Assembly: GCF_029852145.1 (NCBI RefSeq)
Contig: NC_079974.1
Span: forward strand, 4,610,001 to 4,674,000
Direction: 5' to 3'
DNA: 64,000 bases
Source of the DNA: Microplitis mediator
Taxonomy: Eukaryota; Arthropoda; Insecta; Hymenoptera; Braconidae
Part shown: positions 1 through 12,035 of the stretch, in pieces
Layout of the letters: every line of letters begins with the position of its first letter
How positions within the stretch are numbered: the first letter of the stretch is position 1
Notes under the pieces: model-generated
Databases searched by the model: none
What the model was told of the DNA's origin: nothing
What the model saw: the letters and a program-made list of their open reading frames with translations, nothing else
Translations under genes and position numbers: made by a program

Positions 1-2450
1 ACAAATGCAGGTGCGAACGAACTGTTCAAATTGAGTTTTCATGTTTCTCCAGTAGAAATCTTGCCTTATCCGGTTGTACAATCGTACAACTCCTGGATGG
101 CCTCCCACTACAGATTCATGATACTCTCTAATTATGTTAGGTCTCTCGCGTTCAGGTGGGAAGCGGATATCGCCGGTACAGACGGTGAAGGTGTAACCGC
201 CGTTCAAAAAATGTTTTTTAATAGCTCGGGTAACGTAACTCCACTGGGTTGTGGTTAAGCCGTTTTTAGTTTTAGGAATACTGACAGATTTTAGGTTTAA
301 GTGTTCTAAAAGGTGTTTTAGAGATAGTATAGTTTGATCAATTACTTCGGATTCGATGTTTTCATTAGCTGTTTGGTTTACAATAAGATGGAATATGAAA
401 AATTCATTCCACTGGGAAGCAAGTGTATACCCGGGGTTTCCAGGGTTTCTGGTTATTTCCTGAATTGAAAATTTATTCTGTTGAAGGAGTTCTCTACTAG
501 TTTCAGAAATAAAAGTGCCATCAGCAGAAGTAAAGTGAACAAGATTGTCTTTACGCATACATAGCTTATCTCTAGTGTTAGCTAAATAGGAAGGGTTATT
601 AGTTAATATTAATCGGGCTGGAGGATCGTCAGGCTTGACTTTTTTATTGACATTTGACTTTGACATTTTACTAGAATTTATCTGCTCCATATCTGTTTCG
701 TCGACTTCCAACGCACTCAGTTTTCGTTTATAGACGAGGTCGTCTTTCGTTTTATAGACGAGGTCGTCTTTATCATGTATGTTCTCTACAACGGGCACTT
801 GACGTCCCAAACACAAATCGTTGGAGAGCACGAGACTCTCGCCTTCACACTGGTTACCTGAATCAACAGATTCCTTTCCAAGGCCACCAAGTAATGAAGA
901 CCTGCCACTCGATAGCACCTGCAGAGTACCATGAGCAAAATAACACTGTTGATTCTGCATACGCTCAGAATCAACCTGAGAACCATACCTTAACCTATCG
1001 GCAGCTACACCAGCTCCGGTTTCGGTGGAGTTTGTTGGAGTCAGATTGAAACACTCGTTACGACTTGGAGAATTTACTTTGCAGTAACTTTCTACTGCTT
1101 GAATTTGAAAAACTGAGCCAACTAAAGACTCGACATTTATTTCATTATCATTTTCATTGGTATTTACGTTAAGAACTTGGCTTGAGTCGAAATTTGTAAT
1201 TGGTACTTCATCAGCGCCGACGGGTACTGATTCCAAATCTCTAAAAGCCTCACCTTCATCTCTGGTTTCATTAGTGGAACTGTTTAAATTTTCGCCTGAC
1301 GTTTCGGGGATAGGATTCCGGGAGAGAGCATCAGCATTAGAATTGATTTTACCAGGTTTATAGATCATTTCATAATTATAGTCATTTAACTTTATCTGCC
1401 ATCGCATGAGTTTAGAAGTTGGATCTTTAGTACTACGTAACCACAAGAGAGGCCTGTGGTAAGTGACCAAAGTAAATTTTCGACCACAAAGATAAGGTCT
1501 GAAACGTTGAACAGCAAATAAGATAGCTAGTAGTTCCTTCTCTGTAGTAGAATAATTTGATTCAGGTCTAGAAAGAGTTCTAGAGGCATAAGAAACTGGA
1601 AGATCTTGGCCAATGGGTCCCTGGCTTAATACAGCACCCAAAGCATAGTTAGAAGCGTCAGTTGTAACGACGAAAGGTTGGGAGAAGTCAGGGTATTGTA
1701 GAAGTGGTTCGGAACAAATCGTGTCCCGAAGGGTTTCAAATGCTAATTGTTGAGATTCGCTCCATGAAAAAGGAACGTCCTTTTTTAACAGGTGGGTTAA
1801 GGGCTTAGCTATTTTGGCAAAATTCTCGATGAATCGTCTATAATAACCGATGAGACCGAGGAAGGATTTAATTTTCTTTCTAGTGTTAGGTATCGGGAAG
1901 TTTTTTACGGCTTGAATTTTCTGTGGGTCCGGTTTAACCCCTTCGCTAGTGATGATGTGGCCTAGATAGCCTATTTCTCTCCGAAGAAAATGACATTTTT
2001 CCGGTGACAAGGCCAGTCCAGCATTTTGCAACCTGGCCAACAGGGTTCTTAATTTATGAAAGTGTTCCTCGAGGGAGTTAGCGTATATGACGATGTCGTC
2101 CATATACACGAACAATTCAATACCTTGAAGACGGGAGAGAATACGGTCCATCAGTCGTTGAAACGTCGCAGGTGCATTTTTTAGTCCAAATGGCATACGA
2201 TTAAACTCGTAATGACCATAAGGCGTAGAGAATGCAGTCTTGTGTTTAGAATTTGTATCCATTTCAATCTTGTGGAAACCAGAAGCGAGGTCAAGGATAG
2301 TGAAATATTTAGCTTCCCCGAGCTGGTCTAGAATGTCGGTGATATTAGGGAGGGGATACGCATCGCTTATGGTCTTTTCATTGAGTCCGCGATAATCTAT
2401 GACCATTCGCCAACGGGGTTTTCCAGATGGGTCAGGTTTTTTTAGGTACG
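1..2450 (-). pseudogene. pol: Element A pol, RT to start of integrase (partial)
   Basis: The frame is open from about 2,450 to the left edge. In order it encodes RT fingers/palm with a YMDD active site (about 2,095-2,110), RNase H (TTDAS box near 1,660, EKE near 1,535), a linker, a macro-domain-like module (about 640-130) and the HHCC zinc-binding start of integrase at the edge. RNase H carries a change at the third acidic position: the usual TDH box reads TYH at about 1,464-1,472. The frame joins the upstream protease/RT ORF only across a frameshift in a seven-T run at 2,437-2,443. This is a truncated, frame-broken copy; the family is certain, activity is not expected. Confidence 0.88.
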
Positions 2451-3409
2451 ATCCACACTGGAGAATTGTATGATGAATCAGAGTTCTGTATGATATTATT
2501 TTTTAATAAGTCGTTAACTTGGTTTTGTATTTCTTGTTTGTGTACTTGGGGAAATCTGTATTGTTTCGTGTTAATTGGTGCTTCGTCAGTAGTGATAATT
2601 TTATGTTTAAGGACTGTGGTAGATTTGAGCTTATCACTTGGTAGATGGAATTGAAAAGGGTTTTTACTAATAATTTCTAATACGCTGGCCTTTTCCGAGT
2701 CATTAAGTCCTTCCAAATCTACTAGATTAAATATTTTTGTCAGTCTTTCCGCGTTGGCTTTATCAGATGTATCAGTTGAAGATTCTGTGCGAGCTGAACG
2801 GGGTAAAGGTGGTAAAACTTCGAATTCCTCGAGCTCGACGGGAGGGATCGTCAAATTCACGTGATCAGTAGTAGTATTAATAGCAAATATTTTTACGAAC
2901 CCGTCATTTAAAGTGGCCAAAACGTCACCTAAGAATACGCCGGGGCCTATATCAACTCTCCTAATATACCCTGCCCTAAGTTCACTGTTTCGTACCGGTA
3001 TAGTCAGTAATTTTTTTGTCCTGGGAGGCAAGTCGTACGATTGAGATTCAGTGAAATTAAATGTTTCGTTACCAAGCGATAAATTTCCCGGGAGATTTTC
3101 TTTGAAAGTTAATACTGCGTCCTGTTTACGTAAGAAAGATATACCTAATATACCAGATTGTTCAATAGGAAAAGAATCGTCAACGACGTTAAATTTAATT
3201 TCTATATTGCGGATTAAAGTTGTAATTTCCCCACAAGTACGTATCGTACCTGAACCAATGCCCGTTAAGTTATAGATTTTATTTTTATCTATGTGTATTT
3301 TGGAGGAAACTGCGCTTCTTTTAATTAAATTTAATTGTGCACCGGTGTCTATTAAAAGATTGGTTGTTTTATTATTGAAAATTTTATCGCTGAGAGATAT
3401 TATTGGCAA
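2432..3409 (-). pseudogene. pol: Element A protease and RT N-terminus
   Basis: This 325-residue ORF starts with a retropepsin carrying the DTG active site (motif LIDTGAQLN near residue 21) and a flap/ILG region near residue 88. A spacer follows, then the conserved RT entry segment with KQYRFP and SPVWIVPKK, where it stops at 2,432. The stop is produced by a frameshift in the A-run of the sense strand (T-run 2,437-2,443), after which RT continues in another frame. It lies directly downstream of gag with a 14-nt gap. Either a real disabling indel or a homopolymer sequencing error would explain the break. Confidence 0.85.
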
Positions 3410-3423
3410 ACTAGAGTTGTTAT

Positions 3424-4635
3424 CTAGTTTGAGTTTGTAGTTAATCCGGTAGGTCCTGAACGCGCTATTACTTCCATGCTCCGCGTCGCGTTCTTCCGTT
3501 GAGCACTTACCCCGTTTAAAGATTTATGAGTTTCGTGGTTATTTACGCGAGAATCATATGCATCCTGGTGATTTTTCTCTCGATAGTATCTGTCGTTACG
3601 TCTTTCTTTATAACGATTTCCCCGTTCGTGAGCGCGTTGTTGCCCGTGACGTTCGTTACGTCTCCTAGTCACTTCAGGGCATCTATTTCTGAAATGACCG
3701 GGGTCTCCGCATTCATAACACTTAGGAGTGTTTTCGACAATGGTGAGAATTCTCGCGTTCCGATGGGGTTTATTAAAATAATGAGTTGAGTTATCCTGCC
3801 CGAACAACGATTTCCGACTGTCAAATCCTACTTGTATTTTTGCTGCTCTATTTATTGCTCTTTCTAGAGAATCCGGCTCTTCGTTGATTAATAACTGATT
3901 AATTGACGGATTTCGAAGTCCAGAAATGAAACCCGATATCGCGGTTTGATTTAACAGTACGTTGACTCCGATGAGCTCGACTGCTCGGTATTTTTCTTTA
4001 GCGGCTTCTAGTGCACGACCTAGGGTTTCGCATGCCCTAGCTCCATACGTTTCGACAGATTCATTTTCGTGTTGTTTGAGTCTTTTCAGTTCCTCATGAG
4101 CTTGTTGAGAGTTGAGTGAGTGGCAAAGAGAATTTCTCAGTGAGTTGGAAAGTTCGTCGAGGATTCTGGATTACCGCGGTTAGATATTAATTGATCGGCG
4201 TGACCTTCGACTTTATTCCGGATAAGTGCTAATAAATTAAATCTTTCGCGAGGATGAACTAGGGAATTCGCGAGTTTGCATTGCCCAATAAATTTCGCTA
4301 AGGAGCCCGTTTTCCCATCGTTACTTCCATTAAATCGTGGAACTAGATCGATAGCTAATTTTAAATTCAAGTATGAAGGACTGATAGCTGTTTCGGTAGG
4401 ACTGGTGTCACTACTTATGGACGGAGGATTGTGTGGTACCGTTAAGGATGGATTTGAAGAGGTTGAGGCTACGGAGGATGATGCGGGTATACCAATAGTT
4501 GGAGCAATTGTATCAGAGTCCTGAGTGTTCGGGATCGGGGCCGTCGGGGCGTCCAGATTTCTGCGACTTCGCGTAACTCTATTCGGTGGAGCGACAACAG
4601 GAGCGACCGTCTGGCGGTTGGTGGCTCTACGGGTA
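3424..4635 (-). pseudogene. gag: Element A Gag, frameshifted
   Basis: Gag is spread over two frames that change near 4,140-4,190. The N-terminal piece (about 4,635-4,137) is Pro/Ser/Thr-rich, followed by a capsid-like stretch containing FIGQCKLANSLVHP. The second piece (about 4,190-3,424) continues the capsid region and ends in one CCHC knuckle (CYECGDPGHFRNRC, about 3,724-3,683) and an Arg-rich tail. No ATG is in frame at the 5' end: an in-frame TGA lies just upstream, and the nearby ATG is in another frame. So the start is either non-ATG or lost. The protein would package element RNA; this copy looks dead. Confidence 0.75.
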
Positions 4636-5647
4636 TTTCATACGCGATGCATTTTTTTTTTTTTATTTTAAGTGGAAGCTAGTATATTGTAGAGTTAGGT
4701 GTATTAAAATATAATTACTATTTATGTGTATCTTTAGAATCTAGCTGGTCACTCAGAAAATTAACGAGGAAAATAACAATAATAACAGTAATTATTCGCG
4801 TGCGCAAAACTTAAATCTAAATATATTAATTCTACTTATGTTTATGTTGCGATGAAATTGATTCCAGATGTAGTAGTTGAGATTGAATGTTGATGATTGT
4901 CGAAATCGAGAGGTAGTAAACGCCTGCTTGTAGATAATTTGATGCTGGTGAAATCCTGCTTGTAGATAGTTGTATGTAGATGAAATCCTGCTTGTAGGTA
5001 GTTGTATGTAGTTGAAATCCTGCTTGTAGATAATTTTATGTTGGTTTGAAGTGTGGTGTAGTTGAACAGAGAAAGATTCGTTTTCTCATTCACAATGCCC
5101 GTGATTAACAGATAATTGCGTGTGCGATGCTGTTATCACCCAACTCCGACATACGTCCTTCGCTTAAGGGGAAACGCACAAAAACCCTTAAGAAAGTGGT
5201 GGCCAGATGTTTAGTAATTTATTCACTTTAAATGATTTGATAAACTTGAGACACGTGAACAGTTATATAGCTTGTATCTTCACTATAGTGTTATTATTCG
5301 TAGATTATTTATATAATAAGTATTATTATTTATTAATTTATTATTTTATTATTATTATTATTCTAATTTTAACGGCTGTTTTAACACAATAGATTGTTCA
5401 GATTTTATTTTTACTTTTAATTATGAATGGAATTTTATGTTATTATTTAAAATGTTTAGTTTTATTTCTTTGCACTTCACTTATTTCACTGTACTTTTAT
5501 TAATAAAAGTATGCAAACCAATTCATTCATTTCATGAATTTTGCACTCAAAATCACCAGACTGTATTATTTGTAAGTTTTAAATAAATAAAAAGTTTAAA
5601 ATTTTCGCGCACCAAAGTCGGCGAATCCCACCGCACTGTCACCAATT
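4636..5647 (-). other. Element A untranslated leader
   Basis: AT-rich stretch between the LTR and gag with no convincing gene. Next to the LTR it contains the primer-binding region, which read on the minus strand includes TTGGTGACAG and GTGGGATTC. It also contains a short minisatellite (listed separately). Confidence 0.6.
4915..5045. repeat. ~38-bp tandem repeat in element A leader
   Basis: About four imperfect copies of a unit built around CCTGCTTGTAGATA and GTTGTATGTAG. It lies inside the leader of element A and has no evident coding role. Confidence 0.8.
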
Positions 5648-6185
5648 TGTAATCGCCTCCTCCTAGCGGTTGGCTGGAAGTTCATTTTTAAGATCGTAAA
5701 TTTATCGACGGGGTCGATTCGCCCGGGAATATTAAAATATTCAACTTCGAGAGCGCGATGAATAGAAAAATATAAAATAACTTTGAACTTAATTGCAGGC
5801 TCTTTGAATAAAACAAAATAATTAAATAAATAATTATGATTCGTGAAGTCTGTATTTTATCAGCAGGTTTACAAGGGACGTCTTGTCGACTCGACTCACA
5901 CAATGTTTCTAACTTAGTATAACTTAAAATTATGGCAAGTCCGTGCTGGTGGTTTGAGTGGGGGTTGGGTCCGTCTGACGTCACATGAGCGGCAGGATCG
6001 GATCTCCTCTTGACCACCGGCTCCGTCTGCTCTGCAGCTGTGCTGTTATCTGGCGTGGTTAGGGTTTTTCCCAGGGTACAATCTTTTATGGCTCTGGACT
6101 TGCCTTTTTGCCGACATTAGGGTATCCCAAGTTTATTAGGGTCTCTAATCGGCTCAACTATTTTAGCTTAAATACTACAGTTACA
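5648..6185 (-). repeat. Element A 5' LTR (right boundary tentative)
   Basis: On the plus strand it begins TGTAATCGCC at 5,648, immediately next to the primer-binding region, so this edge is firm. The other edge is proposed at ...AGTTACA (6,185) because it gives TG...CA ends and about 540 bp. The partner LTR is outside the window, so this edge is unproven. Confidence 0.5.
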
Positions 6186-6991
6186 ATATTTATGAATATT
6201 TTACATTTACAAAAAATAAAACCTTATGTCTAGACCAAATTCTATCTTTTAAATAAAAAGATAGAATTGGGAAAAATAAGTTCTAAGACTACGGGTTTTC
6301 CCGAGATCTTACAATTTTATGATCTTGAAGAATAGAGAAATGTTTAAGTGACCAGGCCTAGCTTAAATAAATGGTTTGGAAATTCCCAAAGAACAATATG
6401 ATAAGATATAAGTAAAACACGACAGAGTATATTATATTGTAAAATTAAATGCTAATATCTTTAAATAATCCCGCGAAATCGCGTTTATCTCATAATTCAC
6501 GCGGTGTCGCTTTAATCGCTCGTACTGACCGTGATAGGACATCACACTACATAGAAAGCCAAAGAAATGCACAGTGGCGTTGTGAGCGTTCGTTTTATCG
6601 GGTAACTAGTTACCCCAGTGTGGCCGTAACCGCAGTTTTATACTATAACCGCAAAATAACTATACTTTTTGCAGAATTGGTGGATACTGTTATTTTTTTG
6701 TGGTATTGGTATATATTGTGCGGACAACCCTAAAGTTTTAGTCGTTAATATTGCAAAATGGCGGAGCAGTGAATTTTTTTGAAAAAAAGCCATTTTTTCA
6801 GAATTTTGACCTATATGACCAGTTTTAGAACGCCATCTATAAATTAACCAAGTTAAACCATTAGAAATATTGAAGAACTCGTCAACGAACATGACCCAAT
6901 TAGTTAAAAGTCTCAACACATCTTGTCTGGCCGGGTTTTTCGGCGTGGGGTAATGAGTTACCCCATGTGGCCGTTATGAGGCCTGAGGAAG
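6186..6991. other. Gene-free spacer with inverted and direct repeats
   Basis: No gene seen. It holds a short hairpin (AATTCTATCTTTT... with AAAAGATAGAATT, 6,238-6,271). It also holds two similar ~30-bp stretches around GAGTTACCCCATGTGGCCGT (about 6,600-6,630 and 6,946-6,977), the second followed by another GTGTGGCCGTTA. These may mark a small non-autonomous element. Confidence 0.5.
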
Positions 6992-7504
6992 GTGTGGCCG
7001 TTAAGGGTTAATATTGACATTGCAGATGGTTTAGTCAATGGTGCATGTGGTACTCTGAAGTTAATTACATATAAAGAAAATGAATTAGATACTTTGTGGA
7101 TTGATTTTAATTCTACAATAGTAGGTAACATAGCCAAAGCATCATTATCTGGTTATATGATAACAAATGACATAGATCCGAAATTGACACCAATCAAAAA
7201 AGTTTCTATTTCTTTAAATATTTCAGCTAATACAGAATTTAAAGCTATCCGTAAACAATTCCCAGTAATTGAAGCAGAAGCTATGACCATACACAAAGCT
7301 CAAGGGCAATCTTTCGATGAGCTTTGCTTAGATTTTACAGCAAACGAACGAATGTCAAATCAAATGTATTACGTTGGAATTAGTAGAGTAAAGAAAAAAT
7401 GTGAATTATTTATACTAGGTCCCTTCAGACCTCCTCACAAAAAATCGAAATCAACAATCAATATGTTGGAAGAATTATCATTTATGAGAAAAATCCAAAA
7501 TTAG
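6992..7504 (+). pseudogene. Helentron PIF1-like helicase, C-terminal fragment
   Basis: About 165 residues matching the C-terminus of PIF1-family helicases: NGACGTL near the start, then the superfamily 1 late motifs AMTIHKAQGQSFDELCLDF and YYVGISRVK. The Rep nuclease and the first helicase motifs are missing, so this is a 5'-truncated copy. An endonuclease domain follows 30 nt later, the arrangement known from Helentrons (Helitron-like elements with a fused endonuclease). The first few residues at 6,992-7,010 probably belong to flanking sequence. Confidence 0.8.
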
Positions 7505-7534
7505 AATCATCATATAACATTTTGAAAAAAGAAC

Positions 7535-8251
7535 ATGGGTTTATTATTATCTATCAGAATGTAACAACGTTGAAAAAAAAGTAAATTATATTATTTCTGA
7601 TGAATGGTATCAAAAAGGTGATTTACTAATATTTAGTGAAACACAAACAAAAGAATACGATAATGTGAATATTAATGATTATAAAATCGTATATAGATCA
7701 AATTACAAACATAATAGTAGAGGATTAATTTGTTACATGAAAAAAAAAAAAATATAGAATTTATCACTACAATTAATGAATTTAATGAAAATTCTCATGT
7801 TGAAATGTTTATGTTACAATTAGACAATTATTATATTATCAGTGAATACAAATCACCATCAACAAATCATACAATGTTCGAAAAATCATGCAATGAATTA
7901 ATAAAACAAATTCCGGAAAATAATAAAATAGTTTTACTTGGCGATTTTAATTATAATATTTTAAACGAAGACAAAAAAGTTGAAACTGTATATTTAATTA
8001 ATTATTTCAAGAAATTCGGATTAAATACTAAATTACAAAAAAATGATGTGACAACTAATTTAAATACACAAATTGACGTTATATTTGCTAATTTAGATGC
8101 TATTCAATGTGGTGTCTACGAAACATATTTTAGTTATCATAAGCCAATATTTTCTATACTTGATGTATGCAACGAAAATAAAACAGATCTTAACTCTACA
8201 ACCGCATATATAAATGCAAACGAAAATGAAGAAGAACCTTCAAAATCATGA
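7535..8251 (+). pseudogene. Helentron endonuclease domain (frameshifted)
   Basis: An endonuclease/exonuclease/phosphatase domain in two frames. The N-terminal part (about 7,535-7,735) has the catalytic Asn and Glu in YQNV and SET. The rest (7,730-8,251) has LLGDFNYN, TQIDVIF and the C-terminal SYHKP histidine. A frameshift lies in or near the A-run at about 7,738-7,751. The domain would nick DNA during transposition. With the upstream PIF1-like fragment it marks a Helentron 3' portion. The alternative is a LINE endonuclease, but the helicase neighbour argues against that. Confidence 0.75.
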
Positions 8252-8503
8252 AATAATAAAAAATCATTAGAATAATCATTAAAATAAAAAATCATAGCAG
8301 TATATACAAAACCAAAAATATTGACAAATTAAATATAATCAATCAAAATAATACTAACAAGCAATTACACAATGAAATTTATGATAAATTTTATTATAAT
8401 ATTGAAATGTCCGATGATGAATGTTCAAAACTTGAAAATCCTAATTTCTATTTGGAAGATAATCATATAAATTTATTGAGTCCGTTTATTTATTCATCAA
8501 AAA
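8252..8503 (+). other. AT-rich tail after the Helentron fragment
   Basis: Very AT-rich and Asn/Lys-rich when translated. It may be the degraded 3' coding end or terminus of the Helentron. No terminal hairpin or CTRR end could be assigned. Confidence 0.35.
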
Positions 8504-9640
8504 TTACCAAAATTTTTTAGGGTTCTTAACTAAACTACTTTCTGCATCGTTTTGATAATTTTTGTATACTAATTTAATTTTAGATTTAAGAACCTTTCTA
8601 ATCTCATTATATTGATTAGCAAAATATTGTGACTGATTTTGATTTTTTTTAGCTCTAAATTTTTCCTTAATTTTACAGTCTTTTCTTATTTCTGATGTGA
8701 ACCATGCAGGATAGTTAACTCTATGGCAAGTTTCAACTGATAAAGGTGGTATCGCCTTATTGAACACCAAGTTAAGAAGATCATAAAATCTATCGGTTTG
8801 TGAATTAGGTGACTCGAAGTTATCAAGCTCGGACCAGTCTACCATTCTTAGTTCGATTAATAGATTATTTTTCGTGTATTTATGGAAATTATTTATATCT
8901 TCCTAATTGCTTGTAGACTGGATTCTTGGATCTATTTACAGTTTGCTGGATAGATACGGTTGATGCTGGATGGTACGAGTCTAGCTTGACCAGTGGGGTA
9001 GCATTCCTCTCCACATAACAACTTATATTTGAGAAGACCAGATCCAAGGTGCGAGCGTGGCTATTTAACACCGTATTATATTGCCCAAGGCTGAGATAGG
9101 TTGAGAACGCTGATAATAATTCGGTTTTTTTATTAAAACATTGACTGCCGTAAGTAGCAGTGAAGAGAGGAGAGTTGAAATCACCCAGCAATACTAATGA
9201 GCACGAGTCCATTGCGTCATGAGAGGAGAGAGCATCTAGGAAGTCAGACAATACATTTATTGGAATATCAGGTGGAATATATATCACAATAACGGTTAGT
9301 ATATTGCTATTTACTATTTTCACTCCAACAATATCAATCTGATGAAAATCATAGAGCAGGTCCTCAAAGTCTAAGCTCATTACATGTTAGAAGGACCTAC
9401 ATGCAATAAGAACCCCTCCTCCTGACTTTCTGAAAGCTTCTCTTCTATCACACCTAAAAACAGAGAAGATATATATATCAAAAAATTCAGACGAAAGAGT
9501 GCCTGGCTTAAGTCATGTCTCCAAAATTGTATAAATATCATACTTAGTATCTAATGAATTAAAATAAAATTTACATAATTTGGTAGTCATTCCCCTTACA
9601 TTCTGATAGTATATACTTAAACAAGAAATGGATTTATTTA
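8504..9640 (-). pseudogene. LINE ORF2 fragment: endonuclease, RT missing
   Basis: Minus-strand remains of a non-LTR retrotransposon endonuclease. From right to left: IYYQNVRGMTTKL (about 9,615), an ETWL-type box now reading ET-stop-L, SGGGVLIACR (about 9,415), LLGDFNSP (about 9,190), LDLVFSN and DSYHP (about 9,050-8,980). A second ORF (8,845-8,504) holds the linker before RT with WFTSEIRKDCK and ends at KNPKKFW. RT is absent, so the copy is truncated as well as frame-broken. The motif style fits the Jockey/CR1 group. Confidence 0.8.
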
Positions 9641-10130
9641 AGATTGAGAAGCGGCTTGAGTTGTGACTGGTCGATGAGGATTGTTGATTATTGTAGCGAT
9701 GCCATTCCTGGTCACTATCTTCAGATTCTTCTCTCCCTCTGCTTTGCGACGTTGAAGCTCCAGAGATATTTATTTTTGTTGTGATCTCTGCAGCGCAGTG
9801 CGGTCCTTCATTATTGAGATATTCTCTAAAATTCGAGGTAATGGCGGCTGACCCCTCAGTTAGCCCAGAGTCATGATTATCTGCTGAACATAACTCGAAT
9901 TAGAAAGTGTTACTTTAATTGGTCGAGGTGTGGGCAGATTGGGAAACAATTTCCCAATGCGAAAACAATTATCTATTGTAATGTTGGGGCCAAGTTGGGA
10001 GCAGATTTCCTATACTTTACCAGCATCGTTCTCACACCGTCGGGCAGCAGCTTGGCCATCAGACTCAACAACTCCGAATATAACAATATTATTGACTCTT
10101 GATAATCTGTCCTCGACCTCATTTAAGATT
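9641..10130 (-). pseudogene. LINE ORF1 fragment
   Basis: Upstream, on the minus strand, of the endonuclease fragment. It translates to an RRM-like ORF1 core (IVIFGVVESDGQ, then CFRIGKLFPN and RPIKVTLSN) with an in-frame TAG between them (about 10,004-10,006). It belongs with the downstream LINE endonuclease; the 5' end was not found. Confidence 0.65.
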
Positions 10131-10274
10131 GAAGTTCAGTTATATATTGAAATTCAAATATATTAGTACTATAATTTATTACAATTGCTTTTATTGCCTT
10201 GAACTTTTTTATTCAAGAAAAAATATTAATTTCTTTAAGAAAAAATTCTTTTTTTCGAGATAATAAATTTTTTT

Positions 10275-10873
10275 TTATAACTGCTGCCTTTAAAGTTCAA
10301 TATTCGAGCGTCGTGTGGCGCGAGTAAAATAGGTCTTTCTCTCGATAACTTGACGGAACTATAGAACGATGTCGAAAAATCAGCTGTTGGACTTTTCAGC
10401 ATGATTTTACTGTGCTGAAAAGTAATTGCCTATAGGAAATGTATACAAATTACCAAGCAACCGTCGTTCACTCGAGTTAGAAAAAGATAGTGATACTTTT
10501 TTCTCCATATACTCCTACTGTCGCATTTATCCTGAAATTCGCACATGCGCAGATAGAAAGACGACAATTGGAAACCTGCATAGTGATCATATGTTTCTTA
10601 TTCTTATTGAATATCATAACTTGTGTGTTTGTATTGTGAAAATAATATTATCATATTATTAATCGTTCATTAAAAATTTTCACATTATTAAAAACAGTCA
10701 CAGATTTTAATTAATAAAATTAATAAACTATTTGATAGAATTCAATTGAAAAATAAAACATGAATAGATTGTTATTATTTACACTTGTACAATTGTTTAT
10801 ATTTAGAAGGTAATTTTTTATTCTTTAAATGATTGAATTCCTCTCGATTGAACTTTAAAGGCAGTCGTTATAA
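10275..10873. repeat. MITE-like element with ~25-bp inverted ends
   Basis: The left end TTATAACTGCTGCCTTTAAA is matched at the right end by TTTAAAGGCAGTCGTTATAA in inverted orientation. There is no coding capacity, and it is about 600 bp long. The superfamily is not clear because the target duplication cannot be separated from the TA-rich ends. Confidence 0.65.
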
Positions 10874-10884
10874 AAAATATTGTT

Positions 10885-11110
10885 CGATACAAAGGATTAA
10901 AAAGAGGGATACGGTATGCATGTATTGTCAACACTCGTCTAGGGATATGTTACATTCACAACGAGAACTCGTACCTACATCTCTCTCGCACTCGCTTCGC
11001 TCGTGCGAGAAAGATGTATGTACTCGTTCTCGTTGAGAATGCGGCATAACCCAAGACTTGTGTCGCCAATCCAAGCATGCCGCAAACCCTCTTTTTAATC
11101 CTACGTATCG
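10885..11110. repeat. Foldback element, 226 bp
   Basis: An almost complete inverted repeat: the ends CGATACAAAGGATTAAAAAG and CTTTTTAATCCTACGTATCG pair. The centre carries a long second arm pair around ACGAGAACTCGTACCTACAT and its complement, ending in a GCACTCGCTTCGCTCGTGC hairpin. The RNA or single strand would fold into one long stem. It is non-coding. Confidence 0.75.
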
Positions 11111-11889
11111 AAAATAGCTATTTTATTCGAAAAAATTAAATATTTGATATAAATAAGCTAATTATTGAAGGAAGTCTGGTTTTGCTCTATTCAAAGAATT
11201 TTTTTTTTTGTCCCAAAAAGTGACATCTTCAACCGAATCGTCAGTATCTCAAACCAAGAGAATGATTTTCTTGGGACAAGAAAATGACGTTATCGGCTAA
11301 AGAATAAAATACTATTGGCCCACGACTGTCACATTCTTCAGCTAAAAGTAAAATACTTGAATGAATAAATTTCGGAATTAGACCCAAGAGTTTATTTACT
11401 TACTTCAAAAAAAATTTTTTTTAGCGTAAGAAAACCTAAATATTTAAAACGAGAATTGTATTTTGAAGAACGAATTTTTCTTAATTCAAGTTATTTTTAA
11501 CTTCCCGCTGAGACAATTGTAAATTTTCGAAAATTAGGGAAGTTATTGGTTTCGGTCCGACTTACGAAAATCGAATTTTCATCAGATGTCGACGTTTAGA
11601 GGTCCTAGGAAGCTATTCTGACTAATTGGACGAAGTTTTCGAGCTCAAGGAGCTCAAAAACAGCGGGAGGTTTTAAGGCTGGCCCGCAGGGTCAACCGAT
11701 AGACAGATTTTTTTTTTTTTTTTTGGTACTTTTCGGAACTCAGTTCTTATTACATCAATTTGTGAAATAATAAAATCTGTAAAAAAAACAAAAATTAATT
11801 AATTTATGTTTAAGAGAATCAGAATTATTGTTCGATATTATTAAATCTAGAAAAGAAATATGTTTTATTCAATTATTGTATGGAGAAAA
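11111..11889. other. Gene-free spacer
   Basis: No gene seen. It contains short inverted stretches (ACTTCCCGCTG near 11,500 and CAGCGGGAGGTTT near 11,661), suggesting a small dispersed non-coding repeat, and a T-tract at about 11,709-11,724. Confidence 0.4.
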
Positions 11890-12035
11890 GAGGTGTTACA
11901 TTCTGGCTTATCTATTGATCATACAGAATATTTTTAATTTGACCAGGTTGACGTCGTTAGGGTGTCAATAGGTGCGTCAGCTGTTAACCCTCTCTTATTT
12001 TAGGCAAAAAGTTCAATGACTTACCATGGTGGAGA

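Larger units (their letters stand above)
1..6185 (-). mobile_element. Ty3/gypsy element A, 5' part (runs off left edge)
   Basis: Minus-strand LTR retrotransposon read from right to left: LTR, primer-binding region, leader, Gag with one CCHC knuckle, retropepsin, reverse transcriptase, RNase H, a macro-like module and the first part of integrase. The 3' end, including any env gene and the second LTR, lies beyond position 1. The order protease-RT-RNase H-integrase and the close similarity to elements B and C place it in Ty3/gypsy. The copy is decayed: there are frameshifts in gag and at the protease/RT region, and a substitution at an RNase H catalytic position. Without the second LTR, its age and target duplication cannot be measured. 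Confidence 0.9.
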
